Program-made: the position numbers and the translations under genes
Assembly (NCBI RefSeq): GCF_002362255.1
Contig: NZ_LPVV01000002.1
Span: 116,866 to 180,865, forward strand
DNA from: Microbacterium sp. SZ1
GTDB lineage: Bacteria > Actinomycetota > Actinomycetes > Actinomycetales > Microbacteriaceae
DNA length: 64,000 nucleotides
Direction of reading: 5' to 3'
Notes under the pieces: model-generated
Told to the model about the DNA's origin: nothing
Databases searched by the model: none
Seen by the model: the letters and a program-made list of their open reading frames with translations, nothing else
Shown: piece after piece, positions 43,657-52,931 of the stretch
Layout: each line of letters starts with the position of its first letter
Position numbering within the stretch: position 1 is the first letter of the stretch

Positions 43657-44256
43657 ATGGGTACCAGGGAGCGAATCCTCGAAGCGACCACGGAGATGAT
43701 CCGCGAGGGCAGCGAACGTCTCAGCGTGCGGGCGGTCGCGAGGCGCGCCGGATGCGGTGCGAGCACGCTGCGGCATTACTTCCCGACGCAGCGCGACCTC
43801 CTCAACGCGGCGCTCACCGCGACGTACGAGGCGGCGATGCCCGACGAGCGCATCCGCGACACCTCTGTCCCCCCGCGAGAGCGTCTTCGCGAGTGCCTGC
43901 TGCGGCTCCTCGAGCCGTTCAGTGGGCCGGATGCCGCGCGCGACGTCTGGCTGAGCATCTTCGAGGCCTTCGCCGGCCCCGAGGCGACTCCCGAGGCGCG
44001 CGCCGGATACGACGTGCTCGCGGCGCAGGCCGACCAGCGCGTCGGTGCGTGGCTGGCGATCCTCGAGGCCGAGGGCGCGCTCGCGACCGGTGACAACGCG
44101 CGCCGCACGCACTTCCTGCTCACGGTGATCGACGGTATCTCCATCGCGAGGGTCCTCCCCCGCCGTGGCACGCATCTTGAGGACGAGGCCGCCACTCTCG
44201 CGCGCGCCGTCGACGCCGTCTTCGACGTGCCCTTCCCCGTCGCGCCAGCGCACTGA
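43657..44256 (+). CDS. TetR family transcriptional regulator
   Basis: A 199-aa repressor with HTH at about residues 5-48 (RILEATTEMIREGSERLSVRAVARRAGCG-type, then STLRHYFPT). The C-terminal domain matches the TetR_C_6/BetI-like shape, with LLRLLEPF and an ARAGYDVLAAQADQRV helix. ATG 43657 has GGAGG at 5-nt spacing, better than the overlapping GTG. Probable regulator of GPP34. The gene ends at a bidirectional terminator. Confidence 0.9.
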   Translation: MGTRERILEATTEMIREGSERLSVRAVARRAGCGASTLRHYFPTQRDLLNAALTATYEAAMPDERIRDTSVPPRERLRECLLRLLEPFSGPDAARDVWLSIFEAFAGPEATPEARAGYDVLAAQADQRVGAWLAILEAEGALATGDNARRTHFLLTVIDGISIARVLPRRGTHLEDEAATLARAVDAVFDVPFPVAPAH

Positions 44257-44265
44257 CGACGAAGA

Positions 44266-44293
44266 AGGGGCGGATGCCGCAGCATCCGCCCCT
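44266..44293. terminator. Bidirectional terminator hairpin
   Basis: A perfect 12-bp stem (44266-44277 with 44282-44293) and CGCA loop, between convergent tetR (stop 44256) and LLM oxidoreductase (stop 44309). The CCTCCTTGTC that follows on the plus strand gives a weak T-rich tail. Confidence 0.75.
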
Positions 44294-44308
44294 CCTTGTC
44301 ACCGCGCG

Positions 44309-45364
44309 TCAGACCGGGTCGCCCTGCACCGGGCCCTCGGTGTTGGGCTTCCAGCCGAGCGCCGGCGCGACATGCTCCGCGAAGGCCTCGAGCACGTGCA
44401 GGTTGTACGCCGGACCGAGCTGGTTCGGGATCGTCAGCAGCAGAGTGTCGGCCGACATCACGGCCTCGTCCGCCTTGAGCTGCTCGATGAGCACGTCGGG
44501 CTCCGCGGCATACGTCTTGCCGAACGTCGAGCGGAACCCGTCGATGATGCCGACCTGGTCGGCGTTCTCCTCGCTGCGCAGACCGAAGTAGGCGCGGTCC
44601 ATGTCGGACACGAGCGGGAAGACGCTGCGGCTCACCGAGACACGAGGAGCGCCGGTGTGACCGGCATCCTTGTACGCCTTGCGGAAGAGGTCGATCTGCT
44701 CGCGCTGCAACTCGTGGAACGGCTGGCCCGTCGCCTCGGTGACGAGGGTCGAACTCATCATGTTGAGACCCTTGCGACCCGTCTCCTCGGCGGTCGCCCG
44801 CGACCCGGAGCCCCACCAGATGTGGTCGCGCAGGGTCGGCGACTGCGGCTCGATCTGCAGATAGCGCCCGGCACCGACCATGCGCGGGTCGCCGGGGGCG
44901 AGTCCCTCGCCGTCGATCGCGCGCAGGAACAGGTCGAACTTCTCCCGCGCGAGCACGCTGCCGCGCTCCGGATCCTCCTCGTCGTGGAAGCCGAACGTCT
45001 CGTAACCGCGCAGCGCCGTCTCGGGTGACCCGCGGCTCACGCCGAGCGCGATCCGACCGTCGGCGATGAGGTCGAGGGCCGCGGCCTCTTCGGCGAACTG
45101 GAACGGGTTCTCGTATCGCATGTCGATCACGCCGGTGCCGACTTCGATGCGCTTCGTCCGAGCGGCCATGGCGGCCAGCACCGGCATCGGGGATGCAGCC
45201 TGGCGCGCCCAGTGGTGCACGCGCACCGAGGCGCCGTTCACGCCGAGCTCGTCGGCGCCCTCCGCGATCTCGATCGTCTGTTTGAGCATGTCACCCGCCG
45301 TGCGGGTCGCCGAACCCGGCACGTCGGCATAGTGCCCGAAAGAGAGGAATCCGAAAGCCTTCAT
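44309..45364 (-). CDS. LLM-class flavin-dependent oxidoreductase
   Basis: A 351-aa luciferase-like protein of the group with N-terminus FGFLSFGHYADVPGS. The TIM-barrel features include GASVRVHHWARQAASP, a flavin-site block IALGVSRGSPETALRGYE and WWGSGSRATAEETGRKG. Substrates are unknown; FMN is likely. It is preceded by nested palindrome D. Confidence 0.9.
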   Translation of the reverse strand: MKAFGFLSFGHYADVPGSATRTAGDMLKQTIEIAEGADELGVNGASVRVHHWARQAASPMPVLAAMAARTKRIEVGTGVIDMRYENPFQFAEEAAALDLIADGRIALGVSRGSPETALRGYETFGFHDEEDPERGSVLAREKFDLFLRAIDGEGLAPGDPRMVGAGRYLQIEPQSPTLRDHIWWGSGSRATAEETGRKGLNMMSSTLVTEATGQPFHELQREQIDLFRKAYKDAGHTGAPRVSVSRSVFPLVSDMDRAYFGLRSEENADQVGIIDGFRSTFGKTYAAEPDVLIEQLKADEAVMSADTLLLTIPNQLGPAYNLHVLEAFAEHVAPALGWKPNTEGPVQGDPV

Positions 45365-45403
45365 GGTGTATTCGAACGCATGGATGCCGCGGGCTATTCC
45401 GCG

Positions 45404-45484
45404 TCACTTCTGCGGCCATCGTCACCTTCTGCGGCCGTGCCGGCCGACGGTGGCCGCAGAACATGCCCGAGGCCGCAGAAGTTA
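45404..45484. repeat. Nested intergenic palindrome D (19-bp period)
   Basis: TTCTGCGGCC occurs at 45408 and 45427; the inverse GGCCGCAGAA occurs at 45452 and 45471. All four are exact 10-mers, and both spacings are exactly 19 bp. It lies between the LLM start and the methyltransferase stop. Confidence 0.9.
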
Positions 45485-45503
45485 AGTTCACCCAGCAGCC
45501 GAG

Positions 45504-47027
45504 TCACGCAGCAGCCGGAGCCAGGAACCCGTCGATCACGAGCGCTCGGATCCGCGGTTCCAGGTCGGCCCAGAGCACTGCGAGAGGCACCTCGAACAGG
45601 TCGGCGAGCGCGGCGGCGATCTGCATCACGGTCAGTTCACCGTCGCAGGCGCCGACGAACGCGGCGAGCGCGGGGTCGACCGACACCGTCCGCGCGAATC
45701 CGCCGCCCTGGCGAAGCTCGATGATGCTGGGGTCATCGCTGCCGGGCAGCAGATGGCGGGCCTCGGTGACATCGGATGCCGTGACGAGCGTCATGGGCAG
45801 ACCCTCGGCGAGGAGGTCGTGGGCGGCGAGTCCGGCGCGCAGCGCGCCGCCCACGTTCGACACCGGCTGGGCGACGCGCTCCAGCCGCCGCAGCGGGGCC
45901 GCTCCCGACGGGCGACGGATGAGGATGTATCCGAACCCGACGCCGGTGACACCCCGCTCCTCGAAGTCATCGAGCCAGGCGGTGAGCAGCGGCGTGAACT
46001 CCGGGTCGCGCGGAGTCGTGCCACCGTCGCGGATCCACAGCTCCGCGTACCCGAGCGGCGTGAGCTCCTCGCGCTGCACGACCCACAGGTCGAGGTCGGC
46101 CGAGACCCACGACGACAGGCGATCCAGGCCAGACCGCAGGGCGAGCTCGGCCTGGCCGCCGCGTGACTCCCAGTTCCCGAGCAGCTGGGCCGCCCCGCCG
46201 ACCGTGAGGAATCCCGGTGCCGCCCGCACGAACTGCTCGACGAGCGCGTCGCCGACGAGACCGCCGTCGCGGTACTCGTACTCGGGCACTCCCTCGACCC
46301 GCGGCGTGATGACGAACGGGGGATTCGAGACGATGAGGTCGAACGCCTCACCGCCCACGGGCTCGAACATGCTGCCCAGGCGGAACTCGATGTTCGAGAC
46401 GCCGTTCAGCTGCGCGTTGAGTTCGGCGTAGGCCAGTGCCCTCGCCGAGATGTCGGTCGCGACGACCGCGCCCGCATGGCGCGAAACGAGCAGCGCCTGG
46501 ATGCCGCAGCCGGTGCCGAGGTCGAGCGCCCGCTCGACCTCGATCGGCATGATGATCTCCGCGAGGGTCCGTGACGCCCCGCCGACGCCGAGCACGTGGT
46601 CGGGCGGGAGGGCGCCGTCGAGGGCAACTTCATCGAGGTCGCTCGCGATCCACCACTCGCCCATGCCCTCGGCGTCGACGAACGACTGCGGGCGCAGCAG
46701 CGCGGTCGGAACCACAAGGTCGCCATCGATCCGCGCGAGACCGAGTTCCGTGAGCCCGTCCAGACCGAGCCGCGGGAGAGCGGCGGAGACGGATGCTGTC
46801 GGCTGCGGCATCCCGAGCACGAAGAGGCGTCCGAGCGTCGCGAGCACGCCGTCGTCGCCGGCCGTCGCACGCAGGATGGGCTCGCGCATGCCCCGCGCCA
46901 GGGCGTCGTCGGCCTCCTCGCCCCAGAGGCGGCGAAGGGGCTCCGACCGCAGATCGGCGGCGTCGAGGTCGGCGGCGAGCGCGGTGCTCAGGGTGTGATC
47001 GGGGACGGGCGCTGCGGTGTCGGACAC
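45504..47027 (-). CDS. Class I SAM-dependent methyltransferase (PrmC/RsmC-like, actinobacterial)
   Basis: A protein of about 507 aa. An N-terminal accessory domain of about 150 residues is followed by a Rossmann methyltransferase core with RALDLGTGCGIQALLVSRHAG (SAM site) and the NPPF motif in DLIVSNPPFVI, which marks N- or exocyclic-amine methyltransferases acting on rRNA or proteins. A C-terminal domain of about 150 residues is specific to actinobacteria. The start at GTG 47027 is favoured by TAGAGT 7 nt upstream (leaderless); GTG 47036 is the alternative. The substrate is unknown. Confidence 0.88.
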   Translation of the reverse strand: MSDTAAPVPDHTLSTALAADLDAADLRSEPLRRLWGEEADDALARGMREPILRATAGDDGVLATLGRLFVLGMPQPTASVSAALPRLGLDGLTELGLARIDGDLVVPTALLRPQSFVDAEGMGEWWIASDLDEVALDGALPPDHVLGVGGASRTLAEIIMPIEVERALDLGTGCGIQALLVSRHAGAVVATDISARALAYAELNAQLNGVSNIEFRLGSMFEPVGGEAFDLIVSNPPFVITPRVEGVPEYEYRDGGLVGDALVEQFVRAAPGFLTVGGAAQLLGNWESRGGQAELALRSGLDRLSSWVSADLDLWVVQREELTPLGYAELWIRDGGTTPRDPEFTPLLTAWLDDFEERGVTGVGFGYILIRRPSGAAPLRRLERVAQPVSNVGGALRAGLAAHDLLAEGLPMTLVTASDVTEARHLLPGSDDPSIIELRQGGGFARTVSVDPALAAFVGACDGELTVMQIAAALADLFEVPLAVLWADLEPRIRALVIDGFLAPAAA

Positions 47028-47134
47028 GGCCGTCACTCTACGCGTCTTCAGGGTTCTCTTTCGGGCAGACGCCTAGAATCGCAAGGTCACGACTCACGAG
47101 CCGCCTGAGAACACGGCGCTCGAGGAAAGACCCC

Positions 47135-49243
47135 ATGACCGCGAGCACCTCACAGAACGGCCTGCGCGCGCGCCTGCACCGCCTGGCGCGCGGTTCCGTC
47201 GTCGCCGCAACCGTGGTCGGCCTCTGCGCCACGGGAGGCGTCGTCCCGGCGGTCGCCGACTCGTCCGCGGAAGACCCCGCGGTCGAGCTGCACGTGTCGG
47301 CCGGTCTGCGCGGCACCGTCGCCCCCGGCAGCGCGACGACGGCATCCCTCACCGTGCAGAACGAGTCGACGTCCGAACTGCCCGCCGGCCGGGTGACCGT
47401 CGAGCTCAGCCGTACGCCGCTCGGCGATGAGACGACGCTGCAGAGCTGGCTCGACGATGCGGAGACGGCAGGGTCGTTCGACGAGATCGGCTCGGACACC
47501 ACGACGCCCGTCGACCCCGACAGCTCCGCGACGACGAGCATCCTCATCCCCGCCGAGACCCTCGGCGACCTCACCCCCGGGGTCTATCCGCTGCGCGCCA
47601 CGCTCACCGGGGCGGCGACCGCCGACGTCGACGAGGACGTCACCTCGACCTCGGTGCTCGTCGTCTCCGAGCCCACCGCCGCTCCGATCGCCGTGCTCGT
47701 CCCGATCACGGCGACGCCGGACGACGGCGCGCTGCTGAGCTCCGAGGAGCTCAATCTCCTCACCGCCGCCGACGGGGCGCTCACCGCCGCGCTCGAGGGC
47801 GTGTCAGGCACCTCGGCGGTGCTCGCCGTCGATCCCGCGATCCCGGCATCCGTCCGCGTGCTCGGCTCGGCGGCCCCCGCGCCCGCCGTCGAATGGCTGC
47901 GCCGGCTCGACGCCCTCCCCAACGAGCGATTCGCCCTGCAGTTCGGCGATGCCGACCTGACCACCCAGTCGCAGGCGGGGCTCACTGCTCCGCTGCAGCC
48001 GACGAGCCTCGCGCCGTATCTCGACCCGAGCCGCTTCACGAACGCCGCGACGCCTGCGCCGACCCCGTCCGACGGCGCGGCGGATCCGACTCCGCAGCCC
48101 GCCGACGGCGGCCCGCTGCTCCCCGATGACGCGACCTTGACCGCCGTCGACGGAGCCGTCGAGGGCATCGCCTGGCCGCGCACCGATGTCACCGACGCCG
48201 ACCTCTCCACCTTCTCGACCTACCTCGGCGGCGACGCCATCACGATCCTGTCGTCATCGGCCACGAGCGGCACGGTCGGCGGCCACTCCCTCATCGACGG
48301 GCACGACGTGCTGGTGACGGATGCCGCGGCCTCCAGCGCCCTGTCCAAGGCGGCCAGCCAGAACAACGCCGCCGTGCGACAGCAGTTCCTCGCGCAGGCG
48401 AGCGCGCACCTCTCCCTCTCCGGCCGCGCGAGCACCACGGCGCCGGTGCTCGTGGGCCTCAGTCGGGACGACACCCGCTCGGCCGATGCGCTGAAGGAGA
48501 CGATCGGCGCGGTCGACACTCCGGGCTTCTCCCTGTCGGGCATCCTCGCGGCGCCCGCGGCGACGACGACCCTCGCAACCGAACCCGACTCGGCCCGCGG
48601 CACCGATCTGCAGCGGATGCTCGCCGACGAGGCGGTGCTCGGCGAGTTCTCGACGATCCTCGACGACCCGCAGGACATGCTGAGCCCGAAGCGCATGCAG
48701 ATCATGCGCGCGACCGCGGTCGGTCTCGGCGCGAAGGCGTTCGACGAGGCCGTCGCCGACGTGAAGAAGGCCACGCGCGACACCCTCGCGGCCGTCGACA
48801 TCCCGCCCGCGAGCACGATCCAGCTGCTCTCGGCCAACGCCGATCTGCCGTTCTCCGTGCGCAACGACCTGCCCTGGCCCGTGAACGTCCGCCTGACGGT
48901 CTCTCCGAGCGATCCTCGCCTCGACGTGCAGTCGGTCACCGACGCGACGCTGCAGCCCGGCGCCACGACGCGCATCAGGGTTCCGGTGTCCGCCCGTGTC
49001 GGCAGCGGCGAGCTGCGGCTCGGTCTGCAGCTCTCCAGCCCCACCGGCGTCCCGATCAGCCAGCCCGAGAGCGTGCGCGTCTCGGTGCGCGCGGAGTGGG
49101 AGACGATCGGCCTCGTCCTGTTCGGCGCCCTGATCGTGCTGCTCCTCGGTCTCGGCACGATCCGCACGATCGTGCGTCGCCGACGCGACAAGCGTGCAGA
49201 AGAGGCCGAGGATGCCGTCACCACCGAGGAGTCGAATGAGTAG
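47135..49243 (+). CDS. DUF6049 family membrane-anchored envelope protein
   Basis: A 702-aa protein with an N-terminal export signal (hydrophobic about 21-38, ending PAVADSS), a large extracytoplasmic region, and a C-terminal membrane segment (LVLFGALIVLLLGLGTI) with a basic tail. The C-terminal ectodomain has an Ig-like NPWPVNV-type pattern (PFSVRNDLPWPVNVRLTVSPSD). It overlaps murJ by 8 bp, an arrangement conserved in actinobacteria, suggesting a role with the lipid II flippase in peptidoglycan assembly. GAGGAAAG precedes ATG 47135; a -10 TAGAAT lies at 47074. Confidence 0.88.
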   Translation: MTASTSQNGLRARLHRLARGSVVAATVVGLCATGGVVPAVADSSAEDPAVELHVSAGLRGTVAPGSATTASLTVQNESTSELPAGRVTVELSRTPLGDETTLQSWLDDAETAGSFDEIGSDTTTPVDPDSSATTSILIPAETLGDLTPGVYPLRATLTGAATADVDEDVTSTSVLVVSEPTAAPIAVLVPITATPDDGALLSSEELNLLTAADGALTAALEGVSGTSAVLAVDPAIPASVRVLGSAAPAPAVEWLRRLDALPNERFALQFGDADLTTQSQAGLTAPLQPTSLAPYLDPSRFTNAATPAPTPSDGAADPTPQPADGGPLLPDDATLTAVDGAVEGIAWPRTDVTDADLSTFSTYLGGDAITILSSSATSGTVGGHSLIDGHDVLVTDAAASSALSKAASQNNAAVRQQFLAQASAHLSLSGRASTTAPVLVGLSRDDTRSADALKETIGAVDTPGFSLSGILAAPAATTTLATEPDSARGTDLQRMLADEAVLGEFSTILDDPQDMLSPKRMQIMRATAVGLGAKAFDEAVADVKKATRDTLAAVDIPPASTIQLLSANADLPFSVRNDLPWPVNVRLTVSPSDPRLDVQSVTDATLQPGATTRIRVPVSARVGSGELRLGLQLSSPTGVPISQPESVRVSVRAEWETIGLVLFGALIVLLLGLGTIRTIVRRRRDKRAEEAEDAVTTEESNE

Positions 49244-50855
49244 TCTCGGCCGCGCGAGCGCCATCATCGGCGCGGGGACCATGATCTCCCGGGTCACCGG
49301 GCTCCTCCGCACCATCGTGCTCGTCACGGTCATCGGTTCCGTCGGCGCCGGCGCCGCCGATGCGTTCGCCGTCGCGAACCAGCTGCCGAACAACGTCTTC
49401 TCGCTCATCTCGGTGGGCGTGCTGACGGCCGTGATCATCCCGCAGATCGTGAAGGCGACGGCGGATGCCGACGGCGGCAACGCCTTCATCTCGAAGCTGT
49501 TCACGCTCGGCACCGTGGCCCTCGTGGTGATCACGGGGATCGCGACGATCGCCTCACCCTGGCTCGTGTGGCTGTACGCGGGGGCCAAGGGCACACCAGA
49601 ACTTGTCGCCCTGGCCACGGCGTTCGCGTACTGGTGCATGCCGCAGATCCTCTTCTACGGGCTCTACGCGCTGCTCGGAGAGGCCCTCAACGCCCGCCGC
49701 ATCTTCGGACCCTTCACCTGGGCGCCGGTCGTCAACAACGTCGTCTCGATCATCGGGTTCCTCGTCATCGGCGCCGTCTTCGGAGGTCCGCTCACCCGCG
49801 TCTCCGACTGGACGCCCGAGATGATCGCCGCACTCGGCGGCACGGCGACGCTCGGCATCCTCGTCCAGGCCGCGATCCTGCTCGTCTTCTGGCGCCGCAC
49901 CGGCCTCTCGCTGCGGCCCGACTTCCGGTGGCGGGGTGTCGGACTCGGCAACGTCGGCAAGCTCGCCGGTTGGACGTTCTTCATGGCGCTGGCCAGCCTC
50001 GTCGCAGGCGTGGTGCAGACGCAGATCCTCACCGAGGCCGCGGGCAAGGGCGCCTCCATCGCGACCTTCCAGTACGCGTGGCTGATCTTCATGCTCCCGT
50101 ACTCGATCATCGTGCTGTCGATCGGGACGCCGTACTTCACGCAGATCAGCGAGCACGCGGCGGCGGGGCGCGACGACGAGGTCCGCGCCAACATCGCGCG
50201 CAGCATCCGCACCCTCCTCTTCTTCATCGTCGCGGCGGTCGCGGCGGTGGCCGCCGCCGCCATCCCGGCCTCCCGTGTGTTCACGAACGAGGCATCGGAT
50301 GCCGAGGCCGCCGCCCTCGTGCTCCTCGGGTTCCTCGTGTGCCTGATCCCGCTGACGGTGCTCTTCATCGTGCAGCGCACGTTCTACGCCTACGGCGACA
50401 CCCGCACGCCCTTCCTGTTCACGCTGTTCCAGTGCGTGCTCGTGGTGATCAGCGCCCTCGTCGCGCAGTGGCTTCTCGCCGCCGGCGTAATCGACGTCAC
50501 GGCGGTGGCCGCGACGATCGCGCTCGGTCAGTCGATCGCCAGCACCATCCAGACGGTCGTGGCCACTTGGCTGCTGCACCGCAAGATCGGCGGGCTGCGC
50601 GTGCGCTCGTGGCTCGCCGCGATCGGGCGCTTCGCCATCGCGGGGATCCCCGCCGGTCTCGCCGGCTGGGGCGTCTTCCTGCTGCTCGGGGGACCTGCGG
50701 GCTGGACCACGGCCGACAAGCTCCAGGGCGCGGTCGGAACCGGCATCATCGGCATCGCGGTGCTGGTCGTCTACCTCGGCATCCTCGCCCTGTTCCGGGC
50801 ACCGGAGCTGGCGGTCGCCGGGTCGCTGCTGCGCCGTTTCCTCCCCGGTCGCTGA
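49236..50855 (+). CDS. murJ: Lipid II flippase MurJ
   Basis: A 539-aa MATE/MOP-superfamily protein with about 14 membrane segments. The N-terminal GRASAIIGAGTMISRVTGLLR carries the essential Arg residues, and ADAFAVANQLPNNVFSL is the second conserved block. It flips the peptidoglycan precursor across the membrane. The C-terminus ends after the last membrane segment, without the pseudokinase extension of mycobacterial MviN. ATG overlaps the DUF6049 stop (ATGAGTAG), so the two are coupled. Confidence 0.94.
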   Translation: MSSLGRASAIIGAGTMISRVTGLLRTIVLVTVIGSVGAGAADAFAVANQLPNNVFSLISVGVLTAVIIPQIVKATADADGGNAFISKLFTLGTVALVVITGIATIASPWLVWLYAGAKGTPELVALATAFAYWCMPQILFYGLYALLGEALNARRIFGPFTWAPVVNNVVSIIGFLVIGAVFGGPLTRVSDWTPEMIAALGGTATLGILVQAAILLVFWRRTGLSLRPDFRWRGVGLGNVGKLAGWTFFMALASLVAGVVQTQILTEAAGKGASIATFQYAWLIFMLPYSIIVLSIGTPYFTQISEHAAAGRDDEVRANIARSIRTLLFFIVAAVAAVAAAAIPASRVFTNEASDAEAAALVLLGFLVCLIPLTVLFIVQRTFYAYGDTRTPFLFTLFQCVLVVISALVAQWLLAAGVIDVTAVAATIALGQSIASTIQTVVATWLLHRKIGGLRVRSWLAAIGRFAIAGIPAGLAGWGVFLLLGGPAGWTTADKLQGAVGTGIIGIAVLVVYLGILALFRAPELAVAGSLLRRFLPGR

Positions 50856-50948
50856 GCCCCCGCGCGAGGGAATGCGGCACGGTTACCATTGGTTGAACCA
50901 GTCGAGCGTCCACCGACGTCTCTGCAACGCCTCGATCACGGAGAGCAC

Positions 50949-51923
50949 ATGCGTCAGGTCATCATCATCGGCTCCGGCCCCGCCGGATTCACGGCCGCCA
51001 TCTACGCGGCGCGCGCGAACCTCAAGCCCCTGCTCATCGCGAGCTCGGTCGAGGTCGGCGGCGAGCTGATGAACACCACGGAGGTCGAGAACTACCCCGG
51101 CTTCCCCGAGGGCATCCAGGGCCCCGAGCTCATGGCGAAGTTCCAGGAGCAGGCCGAGAAGTTCGGCACCGAGGTCGTCTACGACGACGTCACCGAGCTC
51201 GACGTCGCCGGACCCGTCAAGAAGGTCACGCTGGGCAGCGGCGCGACCCACGAGACCCGCTCGCTCATCTACGCGACCGGCTCCGCGTACCGCAAGCTCG
51301 GCATCGGGGGCGAGGAGCGCCTGTCGGGCTACGGCGTCTCCTGGTGCGCCACCTGCGACGGCTTCTTCTTCCGCGAGAAGACGATCGCCGTGGTCGGCGG
51401 CGGCGACTCGGCGATGGAGGAGGCCACGTTCCTCACCCGCTTCGCCGACAAGGTCTACGTCATCCACCGCAAGGACTCCCTGCGCGCGTCGAAGATCATG
51501 CAGGAGCGCGCGTTCGCGAACGAGAAGATCGAGTTCGTGTGGAACAGCGAGGTCGTCGAGATCCTCGGCGGTGACTCGGTCGCCGGCGTCCAGCTGCGCA
51601 ACACGGTCGACGGCACGCTGAGCGATCTCGCTCTCGACGGCCTGTTCATCGCGATCGGCAACGATCCGCGCACCCACCTCGTGCACGAGAAGCTCGAGCT
51701 CACGGCCGAGGGCACGATCTGGGTCGACGGCCGATCGTCGAAGACCTCGGTGCCCGGCGTGTTCGCCGCCGGCGACGTCATCGACCCGACCTACCGTCAG
51801 GCCATCACGGCAGCCGGTTCGGGCACGGTCGCGGCTCTCGACGCGGAGCACTTCCTCGCGGATCTCGAAGACGCCTCGGTCGAGGTGCCGGCCGCCGAGG
51901 CGGCGGAGATCATCACGGCCTGA
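50949..51923 (+). CDS. trxB: Thioredoxin-disulfide reductase
   Basis: A 324-aa FAD/NADPH enzyme. The FAD motif is GSGPAGFTAAIYAARA, the redox centre WCATCDG (CATC, about residue 135-138), the NADPH motif VVGGGDSAMEEA and the C-terminal FAD motif GVFAAGDVID. It reduces the thioredoxin encoded 67 bp downstream. GGAGAG precedes ATG 50949; longer frames upstream cross a promoter-like TACCAT at about 50883. Confidence 0.97.
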   Translation: MRQVIIIGSGPAGFTAAIYAARANLKPLLIASSVEVGGELMNTTEVENYPGFPEGIQGPELMAKFQEQAEKFGTEVVYDDVTELDVAGPVKKVTLGSGATHETRSLIYATGSAYRKLGIGGEERLSGYGVSWCATCDGFFFREKTIAVVGGGDSAMEEATFLTRFADKVYVIHRKDSLRASKIMQERAFANEKIEFVWNSEVVEILGGDSVAGVQLRNTVDGTLSDLALDGLFIAIGNDPRTHLVHEKLELTAEGTIWVDGRSSKTSVPGVFAAGDVIDPTYRQAITAAGSGTVAALDAEHFLADLEDASVEVPAAEAAEIITA

Positions 51924-51990
51924 TCGGCCGGGAACACTTTCACCTCGCCCGCTGTTGTAGCAGGCGAACCTCGAATCAAGGAGAACTCTG

Positions 51991-52314
51991 ATGAGTGCAA
52001 AGGCTACGAGCCAGGCGACCTGGGAGCAGGACGTTCTGCAGGCCGAAGGTCCCGTGCTGGTGGACTTCTGGGCCGAGTGGTGCGGACCGTGTCGCATGGT
52101 CTCGCCGGTTCTGGACGAGATCCAGTCCGACAACCCCGACAAGATCACCATCCTCAAGCTGAACGTGGACGAGAACCCGCAGCTGGCGATGCAGTACCAG
52201 ATCACGTCGATCCCGGCGATGAAGGTGTTCCAGGGCGGTGAGGTCAAGACGACCATCATCGGCGCGAAGCCGAAGTTCGCCCTCGAGCAGGATCTCGCCG
52301 CGTTCATCGGCTGA
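51991..52314 (+). CDS. trxA: Thioredoxin
   Basis: A 107-aa thioredoxin with the active site WAEWCGPCRM (about 29-38) and the cis-Pro in TSIPAMKVF. Length is standard. CAAGGAGAA precedes the ATG. With trxB it forms the cytoplasmic disulfide-reducing system, and it ends at a strong hairpin. Confidence 0.98.
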   Translation: MSAKATSQATWEQDVLQAEGPVLVDFWAEWCGPCRMVSPVLDEIQSDNPDKITILKLNVDENPQLAMQYQITSIPAMKVFQGGEVKTTIIGAKPKFALEQDLAAFIG

Positions 52315-52331
52315 TCCGCTGACACGAACTC

Positions 52332-52365
52332 ACGGGCCGTCACCCTTCGGGGTGGCGGCCCGTTC
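52332..52365. terminator. Bidirectional terminator after trxA
   Basis: A 14-bp stem (52332-52345 with 52350-52363, one G-U type mismatch) capped by TTCG, between convergent trxA and the GrpB gene. T-rich sequence follows. Confidence 0.85.
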
Positions 52366-52911
52366 TCATTCTCGCTCGGCAAGCCGTTTGTCCGACACCG
52401 GGACCGACGGCAGCCCTCGCGCACGGCGCGCGGCGTCGACGAGCTCTTGGATCACCGGCGTCTTGGCGGCGTTATACGACGAGGAGCCCCGAGCGGCCGC
52501 CGCGACGGCATCGCATTTGGCGTGGGCGTACCGTGCAGCATCCGCCGGGTTCTCGCGCAGCCAGTCGCGCAGGATCCGCTGGTTGACCGTCTCCCACTCC
52601 GCGGCGGTGAAGAAGTGGGCTATGGCGGAGCGGATGCCGTCGCTCTCCCGCACTATCACGGGATGCGTGGTGACCGAACTGCCCACGACCCACCCCGCGT
52701 CCTCGAGAGCCGGGCGGTGCCGTTCGAAGTCGTCGTGATCGCGCACGCGTATGGCCAGGTCGATGACGGGCTTCGCCCGCATGCCCGGTACAGCGGTGGA
52801 TCCGATGTGCTCGATGACCCATTCCGGATCGGCGACAGAGCGGATGCCGTCGGCCAGCGCCTCGAAGAGCGAGGGCCAGGCCGGGTCGTAGGCCTCCAGC
52901 ATCCGTGGCAT
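52366..52911 (-). CDS. GrpB family protein
   Basis: A 181-aa GrpB/UPF0157 protein, a nucleotidyltransferase-like fold. It has YDPAWPSLFEA at the start, then EHIGSTAVPGMRAKPVIDLAI, where GS and the DL motif resemble the NTase core. Biochemistry is unproven for most members; some are linked to dephospho-CoA or glutamate metabolism. It is 20 bp downstream of a small conserved gene and probably cotranscribed. ATG 52902 is an alternative start. Confidence 0.88.
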   Translation of the reverse strand: MPRMLEAYDPAWPSLFEALADGIRSVADPEWVIEHIGSTAVPGMRAKPVIDLAIRVRDHDDFERHRPALEDAGWVVGSSVTTHPVIVRESDGIRSAIAHFFTAAEWETVNQRILRDWLRENPADAARYAHAKCDAVAAAARGSSSYNAAKTPVIQELVDAARRARGLPSVPVSDKRLAERE

Positions 52912-52931
52912 GTGCGCTGTCAGGGGTGGCG

